From NCBI GenBank assembly GCA_937876195.1, contig CALEIK010000028.1, positions 1 through 64,000 on the forward strand: DNA of 64,000 nt. Direction: 5' to 3'. Both the position numbers and the translations under genes were made by a program. This document shows, one piece after another, positions 7,940-17,002 of this stretch (its first letter is position 1; every line of letters begins with the position of its first letter). This stretch comes from an uncultured Flavobacteriales bacterium. Its GTDB lineage: Bacteria > Bacteroidota > Bacteroidia > Flavobacteriales_D > Crocinitomicaceae. The notes beneath the pieces are model-generated. The model was not told where the DNA came from. It made no database searches and saw only the letters and a list, made by a program, of their open reading frames with translations.

Positions 7940-9031
7940 CACATAATTGGTACTTCTTCCACCAGCATCATCTTTTTTCAACACATCTTTTGAAACTAAA
8001 TCTTGAACATCGCGAAGCGCTGTATCTTGTGAGCATTTTTGCATTTTCGCCCATTTAGAAGTCGTTAGATTTCCTTTGAAATCATCCAACAGTTTATTGA
8101 GCATATCCACTTGGCGTTTGTTCATCACTGTCTTTTGATGCTTTTCCCAAAAGCGCGCTTTGAACAACACTTTAGCCAGTGATTCTTCCGTATTGTCCAA
8201 CGTTCTTTTCAAGCAATCTAAAAACCACGCCAGCCAAGCCGTAACATCGACATCGCCTTTTTGAGACAATTCCAATTGCTTGTAATACGCTTTTCGTTCT
8301 TTCAATAATTGAGACGACATGCTGTAAAAGCGCTGGTTGACATGCTCCGATTTTGCCAATTGCATATCTGCTATTGCACGCGCCAAACGACCGTTTCCAT
8401 CATCGAATGGGTGGACGGTCACAAACCAAAAATGTGCTAAAGCTGCTTTTAATACACCATCTAGGGAAACATCTGAATTGAACCACTCTAAAAATTGATG
8501 CATTTCACGTTCAAGTTTGTCTGCTTTTGGCGCTTCAAAATGAACACGTTCAAATCCCATAGCACCAGAAACGACTTGCATTGGACCTTTATCATCTTTA
8601 CGATAATCGCCCAAAGTGATTGGATACATACCGCTTTTTCCTGTTGGAAATAATGCTGCGTGCCAAGCGCATAAACGTTCTTTTGTCAGAGGCACATGTG
8701 CATTCTTTGTGGCGTCAACCGTGACTTCTGACACGCCATCAACAAAACGATTCGAATCTACCATTCCTGCGAATTCCATTCCTAGCTTGCGAGCAACAGA
8801 TGATCGAACTTCCTCTGAATTAAAATTTTCACCTTCTATTTGAGAAGAATAAAGTACATCTGAGGAAAGTGTTTTGAGCAATGCTTCATTTTGTAAATCA
8901 AAACCAAGCGCTTCCATTTTACCCAATAGACGACCTTGCTTGTTTCGAACTTCTGAAAGCTTCAAAACAAGAACTTCATTGTCCCAATAAAATTGAGGCC
9001 AATCCCTTCGCTGATAAACATATTGTGTCAT
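7931..9031 (-). CDS. Fic family protein, class II, with C-terminal HTH
   Basis: Fic proteins transfer AMP or another nucleotide moiety to a hydroxyl side chain of a target protein. The catalytic loop HPFDDGNGRLAR (about residues 207-218 from the chosen start) is complete. The N-terminal part carries SSQIEGE (about 62-68), which fits the class II inhibitory helix (S/T)xxxE(G/N) whose glutamate blocks ATP. The N-terminal domain resembles DUF4172, and the last 60 residues look like a winged helix. I chose the ATG at 9031 (MTQYVYQRRDW) since this matches family N-termini; a second in-frame ATG lies at 9049. The upstream region carries TGCGGT repeats, so autoregulation by the HTH is plausible. Confidence 0.92.
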   Translation of the reverse strand: MTQYVYQRRDWPQFYWDNEVLVLKLSEVRNKQGRLLGKMEALGFDLQNEALLKTLSSDVLYSSQIEGENFNSEEVRSSVARKLGMEFAGMVDSNRFVDGVSEVTVDATKNAHVPLTKERLCAWHAALFPTGKSGMYPITLGDYRKDDKGPMQVVSGAMGFERVHFEAPKADKLEREMHQFLEWFNSDVSLDGVLKAALAHFWFVTVHPFDDGNGRLARAIADMQLAKSEHVNQRFYSMSSQLLKERKAYYKQLELSQKGDVDVTAWLAWFLDCLKRTLDNTEESLAKVLFKARFWEKHQKTVMNKRQVDMLNKLLDDFKGNLTTSKWAKMQKCSQDTALRDVQDLVSKDVLKKDDAGGRSTNYVLV

Positions 9032-9033
9032 TC

Positions 9034-9127
9034 TCCGCAATTTATGCATCGAATATAGATAATATTCACCGCAAAAACAAATTATTTACCGCAAAATATG
9101 CGGTCATTAATCAATTTATTCACCGCA
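9034..9127. repeat. TGCGGT repeat cluster upstream of fic
   Basis: Read on the fic strand, TGCGGTRAATA occurs at about 9116-9127, 9082-9093 and 9062-9073, and a variant TTGCGGAGAATG at about 9029-9039 overlaps the fic start codon. One copy also occurs inverted (9099-9107), which makes the hairpin ACCGCA-AAATA-TGCGGT at 9088-9104. The cluster fills the gap between tex and fic. It looks like an operator array; which protein binds it is inference. Confidence 0.6.
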
Positions 9128-9129
9128 CG

Positions 9130-11241
9130 CTAGACCAATCTCTTGAGTCCAATGCGTTTTCGGGCAATATCTACTTCCATGACTTGTACGGAAACGTGTT
9201 CGTGCAGCGCAATAAAATCAGAAGGATCTTCGACATATACTTCTGCTAAATTGGACTTGTGAATCAATCCATTTTCTTTAATTCCGATATTGACAAAGGC
9301 ACCAAAATTCGTCACGTTGGTGACAATACCTGTCAAATTCATGCCCGTTTTCAAATCATCTATTGTTTTGATGCGGTGATCGAACTCCAATACTTCGGCT
9401 TGTTTGCGTGGATCGTGTCCCGGTTTTTTCAATTCGGCGATGATGTCGTTGAAGGTGAATGCATCCGTTTCGGGAAAGTCCTTCGCGTCGACTTTGGACA
9501 ATAATTCTCTGTTTCCAATCAATGTCGCAATATCGCAATTTAGCGATTTTGCAATCTTCGCAACAACACCATAACTCTCCGGGTGAACAGACGAATTATC
9601 CAACGGATTCTTACCATCACGAATGCGAATAAACCCTGCCGCCTGTTCAAATGCTTTTCCACCCAAACGCGCGACTTTCTTCAGCTCCTCTCGGGAAAAA
9701 ATTCCTCCATTTTCAGTGCGGTATTTTACAATATTCTCCGCCAATGTCGGTCCCAGTCCAGAAACGTAACTCAACAAATAAGGCGATGCTGTATTGACAT
9801 CCACTCCAACCGTATTTACGCAAGAGATAACAACGTCGTCTAGCGTTTCCTTTAATTGTGTTTGGTTGACTTCATGCTGATATTGCCCCACTCCCACTGA
9901 TTTCGGATCAATCTTCACCAATTCAGCCAACGGATCCATCAATCGGCGACCAATGGAAACAGCACCTCGAACAGTGACGTCGTAATCTGGAAATTCTTTT
10001 CTTGCAATGGAACTGGCTGAATAAATCGAAGCACCATCTTCACGAACAACATAAACTTCCACGTCTCTGTCGAAACGAATGTGTTTAATCATCCCTTCTG
10101 TTTCTCGTCCCGCTGTTCCATCACCAATTGCAATTGCTTGAATTTTATACGCTTGAACCAGTTGTGCAATTTTCGCTTTTGCCTGCGATTCTTCTTTTTG
10201 CGGAGGATGAGGGAAAATCGTTGTGTTGGTCAGTAGATTTCCATTTTCATCGACACAAACTACTTTGCAACCTGTTCTGAATCCTGGATCGATGGCCAAC
10301 ACACGCTTTGAGCCTAAGGGTGGAGCCAACAATAATTGACGTAAGTTTTTCCCAAACACCTTGATTGCTTCGGCATCCGCTTTTTCTTTGGTCTTGTTCA
10401 ATACTTCGTTTTCCAACGAAGGACGAAGCAATCGTTTGTATGCATCCTGAGCAGCGTCAGCTACGAAATCAGCACAAGCGTCGTTTCCTTTAACGAAAAA
10501 TCGTTCCATGAACTGCAACACACCTTCTTCATCTGGACGTGCTTTCAATGAAAGCAACCCCTCTCGATTTGCTCTATACAAAGCTAAAAAACGATGCGAA
10601 GCAACGCGACTTAAACTCTCTGAATGATCAAAATAGTCTTTGTATTTCTCCGCTTCTTCTTCTTTTCCTTTGACCAATTTTGATACGAGAATCGAACGCT
10701 TTTCAAATGTCTCTCTCAATCGAGTGCGACATGTCACATTCTCATTCATCCACTCTGCAATAATATCTTTTGCGCCTTCCAACGCCTGATCTTCGTCAAC
10801 GACTTCACCTTTAACAAACCGTTCCGCCATCTGGAAAGGGTCTCCACCACGTTGCGACATGATCATTTTCGCTAAAGGTTCCAGTCCCAATTTCTTCGCC
10901 TTCTCCCCTCTCGTCAATCTTTTTTGTTTGTAAGGCAAATACAAGTCTTCTAGCAAAATAGGATCGAAGCACTGAACTATCTTTGCCTTTAACTCATCAG
11001 TTAACTGATTTTGCTCTTCAATCGTCTTAAGTATTGTCTGTTGTCGACTAATTAACTCACCGTAGCGTTTCGATTCATCGCGAATTGCCGCAATCTCCAC
11101 CTCATCCAATCCTCCCGTTCTTTCCTTTCTATACCTCGCGATAAAAGGAATTGTTGCTCCTTCCGATAACAGCGAAAGGACGTTCGCTATAGATTTATCT
11201 TGTAAACCGGTTTTGTTCTTTATGAAGTCTTGTTCTTGCAT
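9130..11241 (-). CDS. tex: Tex-like RNA-binding transcription accessory protein
   Basis: This 703-residue protein of the Tex/YhgF family binds nucleic acid and associates with the transcription machinery. Domain order is typical: N-terminal helical Tex domain, YqgF-like RNase H fold starting at VLAIDPGFRTG (about residue 312), helix-hairpin-helix segments (YVSGLGPTLAENIV and the LGGKAFEQAAGF region), and a C-terminal S1 domain (about 630-700) starting at GIVTNVTNFGAFVNIG. I chose the ATG at 11241 (MQEQDFI), which lies 18 bp past a good -7 box. Length fits flavobacterial members. Confidence 0.93.
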   Translation of the reverse strand: MQEQDFIKNKTGLQDKSIANVLSLLSEGATIPFIARYRKERTGGLDEVEIAAIRDESKRYGELISRQQTILKTIEEQNQLTDELKAKIVQCFDPILLEDLYLPYKQKRLTRGEKAKKLGLEPLAKMIMSQRGGDPFQMAERFVKGEVVDEDQALEGAKDIIAEWMNENVTCRTRLRETFEKRSILVSKLVKGKEEEAEKYKDYFDHSESLSRVASHRFLALYRANREGLLSLKARPDEEGVLQFMERFFVKGNDACADFVADAAQDAYKRLLRPSLENEVLNKTKEKADAEAIKVFGKNLRQLLLAPPLGSKRVLAIDPGFRTGCKVVCVDENGNLLTNTTIFPHPPQKEESQAKAKIAQLVQAYKIQAIAIGDGTAGRETEGMIKHIRFDRDVEVYVVREDGASIYSASSIARKEFPDYDVTVRGAVSIGRRLMDPLAELVKIDPKSVGVGQYQHEVNQTQLKETLDDVVISCVNTVGVDVNTASPYLLSYVSGLGPTLAENIVKYRTENGGIFSREELKKVARLGGKAFEQAAGFIRIRDGKNPLDNSSVHPESYGVVAKIAKSLNCDIATLIGNRELLSKVDAKDFPETDAFTFNDIIAELKKPGHDPRKQAEVLEFDHRIKTIDDLKTGMNLTGIVTNVTNFGAFVNIGIKENGLIHKSNLAEVYVEDPSDFIALHEHVSVQVMEVDIARKRIGLKRLV

Positions 11242-11259
11242 AGTTGCTGTTGAAAAAAA

Positions 11260-11267
11260 CAAAAATA
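11260..11267 (-). promoter_or_regulatory. Promoter -7 box of tex
   Basis: The minus strand reads TATTTTTG (TAnnTTTG), 18 bp before the ATG at 11241. No clear TTG -33 element is present at the ideal spacing. It supports the 11241 start over the upstream in-frame start at 11262, which would overlap the box. Confidence 0.4.
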
Positions 11268-11328
11268 GAAGATGTATTGGATTGTGCGCTAAAGTGGATT
11301 CTTTTCTTATCTTCGAACTACTTAAAAT

Positions 11329-11625
11329 ATGAATATGAAAAAAATAGCTTTAATAGGATGTCTTGCGCTCTTTGCTTCTTGCGCAGAAAAAACCACTGCA
11401 GTAGTCGAAGAGGAAGTTAAAGTCTCCTATCCTACCGCTGAAATCGAGCAAGGAAAAGGATTGTACGACGCAAAATGTCAAAAATGCCACAAATTGAAAA
11501 TTGTGGACAACTATACTACTGAACAATGGGCTGAAATTTTACCTAAAATGGCAAAAAAGGCGAAGTTGGAAGATAGTGAAACAGCCTTGGTACAAGAATT
11601 TGTTACCTGGGAGTTACAAAATTAA
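11329..11625 (+). CDS. Small c-type cytochrome lipoprotein
   Basis: 98 residues. A lipoprotein signal ends in LFASC, with the lipidated cysteine at position 18. A single heme c motif CQKCH lies at 50-54, and M74 in LPKMAKKAK is a good axial ligand. The mature part is only about 80 residues, among the smallest cytochrome c domains, and would sit on the periplasmic face of a membrane as an electron carrier. Its redox partner is unknown. The stop codon shares one base with the start of the CoA-transferase gene (TAATG), so the two are translationally coupled although the functions look unrelated. Confidence 0.85.
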   Translation: MNMKKIALIGCLALFASCAEKTTAVVEEEVKVSYPTAEIEQGKGLYDAKCQKCHKLKIVDNYTTEQWAEILPKMAKKAKLEDSETALVQEFVTWELQN

Positions 11626-12677
11626 TGCTCACCGGTTTAACAGTCATCGATGCCAGCACAGTACTTGCGGGACCTTCCGTAGGTACTTTTTTTGCTGAAT
11701 TGGGGGCTAACGTAACCAAAATTGAGCATCCGAAGCATCCAGATGTCACAAGAAGTTGGAAGCTAGCTACCGAAGATTCGACTGCTTCTGTATCTGCCTA
11801 TTTTGCGAGCATCAATTACAAGAAGGATTACATTCAACTTGATTTGATGCTGGAAAGTGATCGAAACCAATTTCTGGAACTCATAAAAACTGCCGACATT
11901 TTGATTACCAATTTTAAAAAGGGTGATGCGGCTAAATTTGGCATTGAAGATGAACTCCTTTTTCAAATCAATCCACGTTTAATTCACGGAAAAATTAACG
12001 GTTACGGTGATGAAAGCGATCGTGTGGCGTATGATTTGATTCTACAAGCTGAATCGGGCTTTATGTCCATGAACGGAACACGGGAAAGTGGACCTGTTAA
12101 AATGCCCGTCGCGTTGATTGACGTTCTAGCTGCTCATCATTTGAAAGAAGGAATCTTACTTGCCTTGTACGAGCGCGAAAAATCGGGAAAAGGAAAAACC
12201 GTTTCTGTCGCGCTTTATGATGCTGCACTGAGTAATTTAGTTAATCAGGCTTCGAATTATTTAATGACTGGTAATGTCCCACAACGCATTGGAAGTCTAC
12301 ACCCCAACATTGCTCCATACGGTGAAATTTTCACAACGAAAGATGGTGCGTTGATAACATTCGCGATTGGTTCTGATGGGCATTTTCAAAAATTATGCAC
12401 TGTGCTTGGTTTAAATGATCTTCCACTAAAAGATGAATTTTCGAACAATCAAAATCGCGTGAAGAACCGTATGGAACTGGCAAAGATCATCGAAGAGAAA
12501 GTCAGCTTATTGGATGTAAAGCCGCTACTAGACAAACTCCACACCTTAAACGTTCCAGCTGGGAAAATAAAATCGTTGGACGAGGTTTTTGATACTCCTG
12601 AAGCACAAGAACTTATAAGAAACGAAACGATTGACAACATAGAAACGAAACGTGTCACTTCAGTTATTTTCAAATGA
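11625..12677 (+). CDS. CaiB/BaiF (class III) CoA-transferase
   Basis: This class III CoA-transferase of 350 residues moves CoA between carboxylic acids through an aspartyl-CoA intermediate. The N-terminal VIDASTVLAGPSVGTFFAELGA and KIEHP segments are diagnostic, and the catalytic aspartate is probably D166 in VALIDVLAA. At 350 residues it is shorter than many members (about 400). The substrate cannot be told from the sequence. It follows the cytochrome with a one-base overlap and overlaps the downstream GNAT by 4 bp, forming a three-gene unit. Confidence 0.9.
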   Translation: MLTGLTVIDASTVLAGPSVGTFFAELGANVTKIEHPKHPDVTRSWKLATEDSTASVSAYFASINYKKDYIQLDLMLESDRNQFLELIKTADILITNFKKGDAAKFGIEDELLFQINPRLIHGKINGYGDESDRVAYDLILQAESGFMSMNGTRESGPVKMPVALIDVLAAHHLKEGILLALYEREKSGKGKTVSVALYDAALSNLVNQASNYLMTGNVPQRIGSLHPNIAPYGEIFTTKDGALITFAIGSDGHFQKLCTVLGLNDLPLKDEFSNNQNRVKNRMELAKIIEEKVSLLDVKPLLDKLHTLNVPAGKIKSLDEVFDTPEAQELIRNETIDNIETKRVTSVIFK

Positions 12678-13108
12678 GCATTGAAGTAAGAACGCCAATC
12701 ACCCCAAAAGAATGGGAACAATATTATGCAATGCGTTACGATGTATTGCGCAAACCGTTGAACCAACCTATTGGTAGTGAACGCAACGATGGCGATTTAA
12801 ATGGAATTCATTTTGCGCTCTACGAAGATGGTATGTTACGTGCCATTGCAAGACTCGACAAGGTAGATGAAACAACAGCACAAACGAGATTTGTCGCAGT
12901 AGATCCAGTTGTTCAAGGTAAAGGATTTGGGAAATTAATCATGGACGCTGTGGAAGCAAAATCCATTGCTCGTGGTGACAAAAAAATGATTCTTCACGCG
13001 CGAGACTATGCGCTTCAGTTCTATTTGCGCTTAGGGTACACCGAAATTGAAAAAAGCTACAAACTCTTTAATGTGTTACAGCATTATTTGATGGAGAAAG
13101 TATATTGA
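12674..13108 (+). CDS. GNAT family N-acetyltransferase
   Basis: A compact single-domain GNAT of 144 residues. The acetyl-CoA binding motif A is FVAVDPVVQGKGFGKLIMDAV (about residues 75-95), followed by LHARDYALQFYLRLGY, the typical C-terminal fold with the tyrosine before the last strand. It resembles the ElaA-like and PhnO-like small GNATs, but the acceptor is unknown. Its start overlaps the CoA-transferase stop by 4 bp (ATGA). It ends 11 bp from the convergent response regulator gene. Confidence 0.88.
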   Translation: MSIEVRTPITPKEWEQYYAMRYDVLRKPLNQPIGSERNDGDLNGIHFALYEDGMLRAIARLDKVDETTAQTRFVAVDPVVQGKGFGKLIMDAVEAKSIARGDKKMILHARDYALQFYLRLGYTEIEKSYKLFNVLQHYLMEKVY

Positions 13109-13119
13109 GGGGGGCAACC

Positions 13120-13551
13120 TCATAAGTACTCTGGAAAATTAGTTCTCATTATTTCGTCGATAATTTCAAAGCTTAACGGTTTGGTTTTGTAGGCGGAAAT
13201 TTCACTTATTTCCTGGGCTTTTAGCTGATCGTTCGGGTTGAGCGAAGTGGTAAGCATAGCTATAATAATTTTACCTCGTTGCTCTTTTTTCAAGCCTCGA
13301 TAGGCTTTAATAAATTCCCAACCATCCATGACTGGCATGTTTATATCCAACAAAATCAAGTCTGGTGCCGGATTAATCGTTGCTCCGTTGTTGAACCTAC
13401 CGGTGGAAGTTAAATAATCAATCGCTTCAACGCCATTCATTGCAACGGCAATATTCTCCGTAATTCCGGACTCTTCCAAAAACTCAGTATTCAAGAAGTT
13501 GGTCGCTTCGTCGTCATCTACTAATAAGACACAATTTAATTTATTCTTCAT
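13120..13551 (-). CDS. Stand-alone response regulator receiver (Rcp1-like)
   Basis: 143 residues forming only a CheY-like receiver domain. The acidic pocket DDD (12-14), the phosphoryl-acceptor D69 in LLDINMPVMDG, the T102/T103 switch residue and the conserved K125 in KTKP are all present. There is no output domain, so it works by protein contact, as with the Rcp1 partners of phytochrome-like kinases. It begins 6 bp after the sensor kinase gene ends and on the same strand, so kinase and receiver form a two-component pair. Confidence 0.92.
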   Translation of the reverse strand: MKNKLNCVLLVDDDEATNFLNTEFLEESGITENIAVAMNGVEAIDYLTSTGRFNNGATINPAPDLILLDINMPVMDGWEFIKAYRGLKKEQRGKIIIAMLTTSLNPNDQLKAQEISEISAYKTKPLSFEIIDEIMRTNFPEYL

Positions 13552-13557
13552 GGCTAG

Positions 13558-14832
13558 TTATAGTTTGGTTATTGTAAACTTAAATATGCTCCCTTTATTC
13601 GGTGTTGATTCTATCCAAATTTTCCCTCCGTGCAGTTCTGCAATTTTTTTACAGAGTGCTAATCCAATTCCCGTTCCCTGGTAATCGGCTCTGTTGTGTA
13701 ACCTTTTAAAGACCTGAAACAAGCTTTTTATATCCTTTGAGTCGATGCCTATTCCATTGTCTTTCACACTGAAAACCCATTCATTCGCCTGCTCAACTGC
13801 CGAGACATGAATTACCGGGACAGTATCGTTGTGCTTAAACTTCAACGCATTGCTAATCAAGTTTTGAAACAGTTGTCGCAGTTCGATTGAATAAGCGTTG
13901 ATGATAGGTAATTGTTCGATGCTAATCTTTGCTTCTGTCTCACCGATAATTAACGCCAGATCATTCAGCACAGCTTTTAGTGTTTCGTTGCAATCTACCT
14001 GCATCAATTTACTTTCTTGACCTACCCGTGAATAATCCATCAACACTTTCACCAACTGCCTCATTCTATTGGATGCTTGAGAAATGAATTGAATATACTG
14101 CACGCCTTTTTCATCCAATGTATCACCGTATTTCTTTTGTAGTAAATCTGAAAAACTGACGAGTGTTCGCAGTGGTTCTTGAAGGTCGTGCGAAGTGATA
14201 TATGTATATTGTTGTAGTTCCTTGTTTTGACTAATTAACAGTGCATTCTGATCCTTCAGTAATGCTTCACTTTCCATCAATAATTTGGTTCGTTCTTCTA
14301 TCTTTTGTTCCAATTCATCGTTCAATTTTTGAATTTCCCTTGTACGGTTGAGTGTTTCCGTTTTCAACTCATGGACCTGCTTTTCGAGATCATCGGTTTT
14401 CTTTTTGTTTTTTAACTGCTCATCTTTCAGCACCACCGATTCTGTGACATCTACGACGCGGTGAATAATACATTCAATTTCATTGTCGTCATTAAGCACC
14501 GGAACGTTCATGGGACTCCAATACCTTACCTCAAACTTCCCATCCGGTTTTTGGATATCGTATTTTTGGATGGCCATGGAGTGTGCCTTTTTATGCTTGA
14601 GCACTGAGTTCAATGATTTTGACAAGTTAGAAACTCCATCTGCATTTTCATCGTCTGGATTATCAGGAAAGACCTCAAACAATCCCTTTCCTACAACCTC
14701 TTGCTTATCAATCATAGTCGCCGATGCATACGCATCATTCGCTGTAATAATCTTTAAATCAGTGGAAAGAATGAGATACAATCCGGGAAGGGTGTCAAGG
14801 AGTTTGGGGTAGTTGAGGCTTTGTGTTTTCAT
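13558..14832 (-). CDS. PAS-domain sensor histidine kinase
   Basis: 424 residues with no membrane segment, so a cytoplasmic sensor. A PAS domain spans about 10-130, a coiled coil 135-210, the dimerisation and phosphoacceptor domain has H215 in YITSHDLQEPLRT, and the ATPase domain has an N-box (LISNALKFKH), DNGIGID and GTGIGLALCKK. The H-box type is that of bacteriophytochrome-like kinases, but there is no GAF/PHY part and no chromophore cysteine visible. The signal is unknown. The partner is the receiver encoded directly downstream. Confidence 0.93.
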   Translation of the reverse strand: MKTQSLNYPKLLDTLPGLYLILSTDLKIITANDAYASATMIDKQEVVGKGLFEVFPDNPDDENADGVSNLSKSLNSVLKHKKAHSMAIQKYDIQKPDGKFEVRYWSPMNVPVLNDDNEIECIIHRVVDVTESVVLKDEQLKNKKKTDDLEKQVHELKTETLNRTREIQKLNDELEQKIEERTKLLMESEALLKDQNALLISQNKELQQYTYITSHDLQEPLRTLVSFSDLLQKKYGDTLDEKGVQYIQFISQASNRMRQLVKVLMDYSRVGQESKLMQVDCNETLKAVLNDLALIIGETEAKISIEQLPIINAYSIELRQLFQNLISNALKFKHNDTVPVIHVSAVEQANEWVFSVKDNGIGIDSKDIKSLFQVFKRLHNRADYQGTGIGLALCKKIAELHGGKIWIESTPNKGSIFKFTITKL

Positions 14833-15053
14833 TTAAATGCAAGGTTATCGTTGTGAACGAATCCTACCAAATATATAATTTTTTATTTACAACTAAAAGA
14901 ATATGAAGATTATAGGTCAGCGAAATAACACTCTTCAGCTCTCTTTGCGCTTGGATTAATTGAAAATGGTGCATGTTGTTTTGATGTGTTGTAGAATTAC
15001 TTGATTGAGAAGGTTATCCTTTATAAACTTCCAACTTTTCTCCAACAACCAAA

Positions 15054-16484
15054 CTATTTTTTAATTATTCTATCCATTGCAATAGTTCCATTTCCTTCGA
15101 TGCTCACTACATACACACCAGAAGTCAGGTCAGAAACATCAATTTTAACGTTCGGTTCGTTTGAAGAATAAACTTCCAATTCTCTGCCATCCATGGATAG
15201 TAATTTAATGGTTAAATCTATGTTGTCTTCATTGACAACATTAAAATAATTTAATGCCGGGTTTGGAAATATAGAAGTATTCAATGATTTTCCATTGAGT
15301 TCTTCAGCGTCCAGAATATCGCAATTCATACGAATTAGAGATTGATTGTCATAGTCTTGACTTTGTAAATAAACCAATCCATTGAGTTCCAATAGTTTTT
15401 TAGTGTCTGATTGTGGTAAAGTTGCAGAGCGAACTGCCACGGGAATTTCACACAGAAAATTAAAATCGTAGTCATATACAAGTACACTTTGATAAGTATA
15501 TGCAACATAAGGAATCTGTGACTCAATTATTGTTTCCTCAGCTAAAATGCAAATACGCCGATTCACTTTATCCAATTTAACCTGACCATTAGTTTTATAC
15601 CCGCGTATAAGTGAGAAGGCACCTGTGTCATTGGTAAAGGAGTTAATTAATGAAGAATTTTTAGGTGACATATCAATGTTCCGCCAGTCAAAACGCCACT
15701 TGGTATGGTAAATTCCCCCATTCGTTGTTCCCTGCGTAAAGACAAAAATACTGTCAGAATTTATGGCTTGTCTGTAACACACATCGTCATACTCCTCTCC
15801 TGTTTCTATCCAATTCTCGTAACGTACTAACAAACTCATTTCATTCGAATATTTCTCAAACACATGATATTCATTATAATTTTGATACTTGTATATACTA
15901 TCACCAAACGCATAGTAGGACCAACCTAGCAAGTAACACCAAACAGAATCTAAAGGAGCAATCAAAGAAAATTCAAACCCCGAATTTAAGGAATAAGTCG
16001 CATGATTGAAATCGCTTGAAGTTAAATTTGAAAAGTCAGCAAAACTAACATATAATGAAGTGTCCTTATATTCGATTGGAACTACAGCAGCTACAATGAA
16101 TGTGTCTTCAAAACTAGCTACAAAGTCATGGGACGTTAAATTTAGTTTTTCAAAATGAACTATTGCTGTGTCATTAAAATAAAAACTGTGTTCTAAAACA
16201 CTTTCCATACAAACAACCAGTTCATCCGTACCTTTAAATCTCGAAATCCAATCAAACTTTGAACTTTCAACCGCTACATTAAACGAGATTGAATCTTCCC
16301 ATATTATATCCCCGGCGCTATCATAGTGTTTTAAATGAGCCTTATTGTTGATTTGTTTTCCTGTTATAAGCTCTCCATCTCCCAAGCCATATATAAACAC
16401 GTCTTTTTCGATTAAATACGAATCTTGGCTATAAGCTGTAAAAACTGTCACGACGACACAGAAGCATGTAAGTAGATTTTTCAT
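15054..16484 (-). CDS. Secreted protein with type A T9SS sorting domain
   Basis: 476 residues. A signal peptide (about 1-19, ending TAYSQ) is followed by a long beta-rich region with no family I recognise; it may be a propeller, given repeated short Ser/Asp/Tyr blocks. The last 70 residues are a Por secretion system C-terminal (TIGR04183-like) domain: FPNPALNYFNV, then LLSMDGREL, then DLTSGVYVVSI and the final KK. It would be exported by Sec and then through the T9SS to the cell surface. It stands alone, with about 220 bp before the sensor kinase. Confidence 0.85.
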   Translation of the reverse strand: MKNLLTCFCVVVTVFTAYSQDSYLIEKDVFIYGLGDGELITGKQINNKAHLKHYDSAGDIIWEDSISFNVAVESSKFDWISRFKGTDELVVCMESVLEHSFYFNDTAIVHFEKLNLTSHDFVASFEDTFIVAAVVPIEYKDTSLYVSFADFSNLTSSDFNHATYSLNSGFEFSLIAPLDSVWCYLLGWSYYAFGDSIYKYQNYNEYHVFEKYSNEMSLLVRYENWIETGEEYDDVCYRQAINSDSIFVFTQGTTNGGIYHTKWRFDWRNIDMSPKNSSLINSFTNDTGAFSLIRGYKTNGQVKLDKVNRRICILAEETIIESQIPYVAYTYQSVLVYDYDFNFLCEIPVAVRSATLPQSDTKKLLELNGLVYLQSQDYDNQSLIRMNCDILDAEELNGKSLNTSIFPNPALNYFNVVNEDNIDLTIKLLSMDGRELEVYSSNEPNVKIDVSDLTSGVYVVSIEGNGTIAMDRIIKK

Positions 16485-16615
16485 AAGGCATTAGTTTTGT
16501 TCAAAGTTACCAAATTAGCTGGCGGACAAAGAACCTGCCGCAACACAGTTTATACTTGTTAATCAATAACTTATACCGTTCAAAAAAAAATGATCCAGAT
16601 GCGCCCAAAACAACA

Positions 16616-16641
16616 AAGAAGCGACTACAAAGCCGCTTCTT
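16616..16641 (-). terminator. Intrinsic terminator of the DUF2892 gene
   Basis: Arms AAGAAGCG (16616-16623) and CGCTTCTT (16634-16641) form a perfect 8-bp stem with a 10-nt loop, 24 bp past the stop at 16665. On the minus strand it is followed by a T-rich stretch. Confidence 0.6.
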
Positions 16642-16664
16642 CATTACAAACCTAACCTAACTTA

Positions 16665-16880
16665 TTATTTATTACTATTCACTTTACACGTTTTAATTCC
16701 GAAAGGAGCGTATAAAGGGCAAAAACTAACAAAACTGGTTAAAACAAATATTCCGGATAAAATCATTAATACAATGCCGAAAGTTCCGGTGATTGTGTGG
16801 GTGAAATACAATGTTGCAACTATACCAGCGATGATCAAACGAATAATTCTATCTGCCGTACCCATGTTTCTTTTCATCAT
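16665..16880 (-). CDS. DUF2892 (YgaP-like) small membrane protein
   Basis: 71 residues with two membrane segments (about 14-29 and 33-53). It has the DUF2892 pattern: N-terminal RNMGTADRIIRL, a GTFGIVLMILSGIF turn, then CPLYAPFGI with one cysteine, and a second cysteine near the C-terminus. This domain is the membrane anchor of the E. coli rhodanese YgaP and also occurs alone. Its biochemical role is unclear. A Crp/Fnr-like operator lies 53-68 bp upstream of the start, so control by a Crp/Fnr family regulator is likely. Confidence 0.88.
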   Translation of the reverse strand: MMKRNMGTADRIIRLIIAGIVATLYFTHTITGTFGIVLMILSGIFVLTSFVSFCPLYAPFGIKTCKVNSNK

Positions 16881-16932
16881 TTATTGTCTTTATTATTACG
16901 GTATAAAGTTCCTACTATTTAACTGATTAAAA

Positions 16933-16948
16933 TGTGACCTAAGTCACT
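16933..16948 (-). promoter_or_regulatory. Crp/Fnr-type operator upstream of the DUF2892 gene
   Basis: The site reads TGTGA-CCTAAG-TCACT on the plus strand; the core GTGAC-CTAA-GTCAC is a perfect inverted repeat. This fits the Crp/Fnr family pattern TGTGA-N6-TCACA with one mismatch. It lies 53-68 bp before the DUF2892 ATG at 16880, a usual distance for an activator. Confidence 0.55.
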
Positions 16949-17002
16949 TATAAAAATGATTCTTACATTTCTACATTAACCACTTAACCTTGTTTTATTG
17001 CG

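Noticed and set aside
13106..13122. Short hairpin TGAGG...CCTCA between the GNAT and response regulator genes
   Set aside because: The stem has only 5 bp with no T-tract, too weak to call a terminator.
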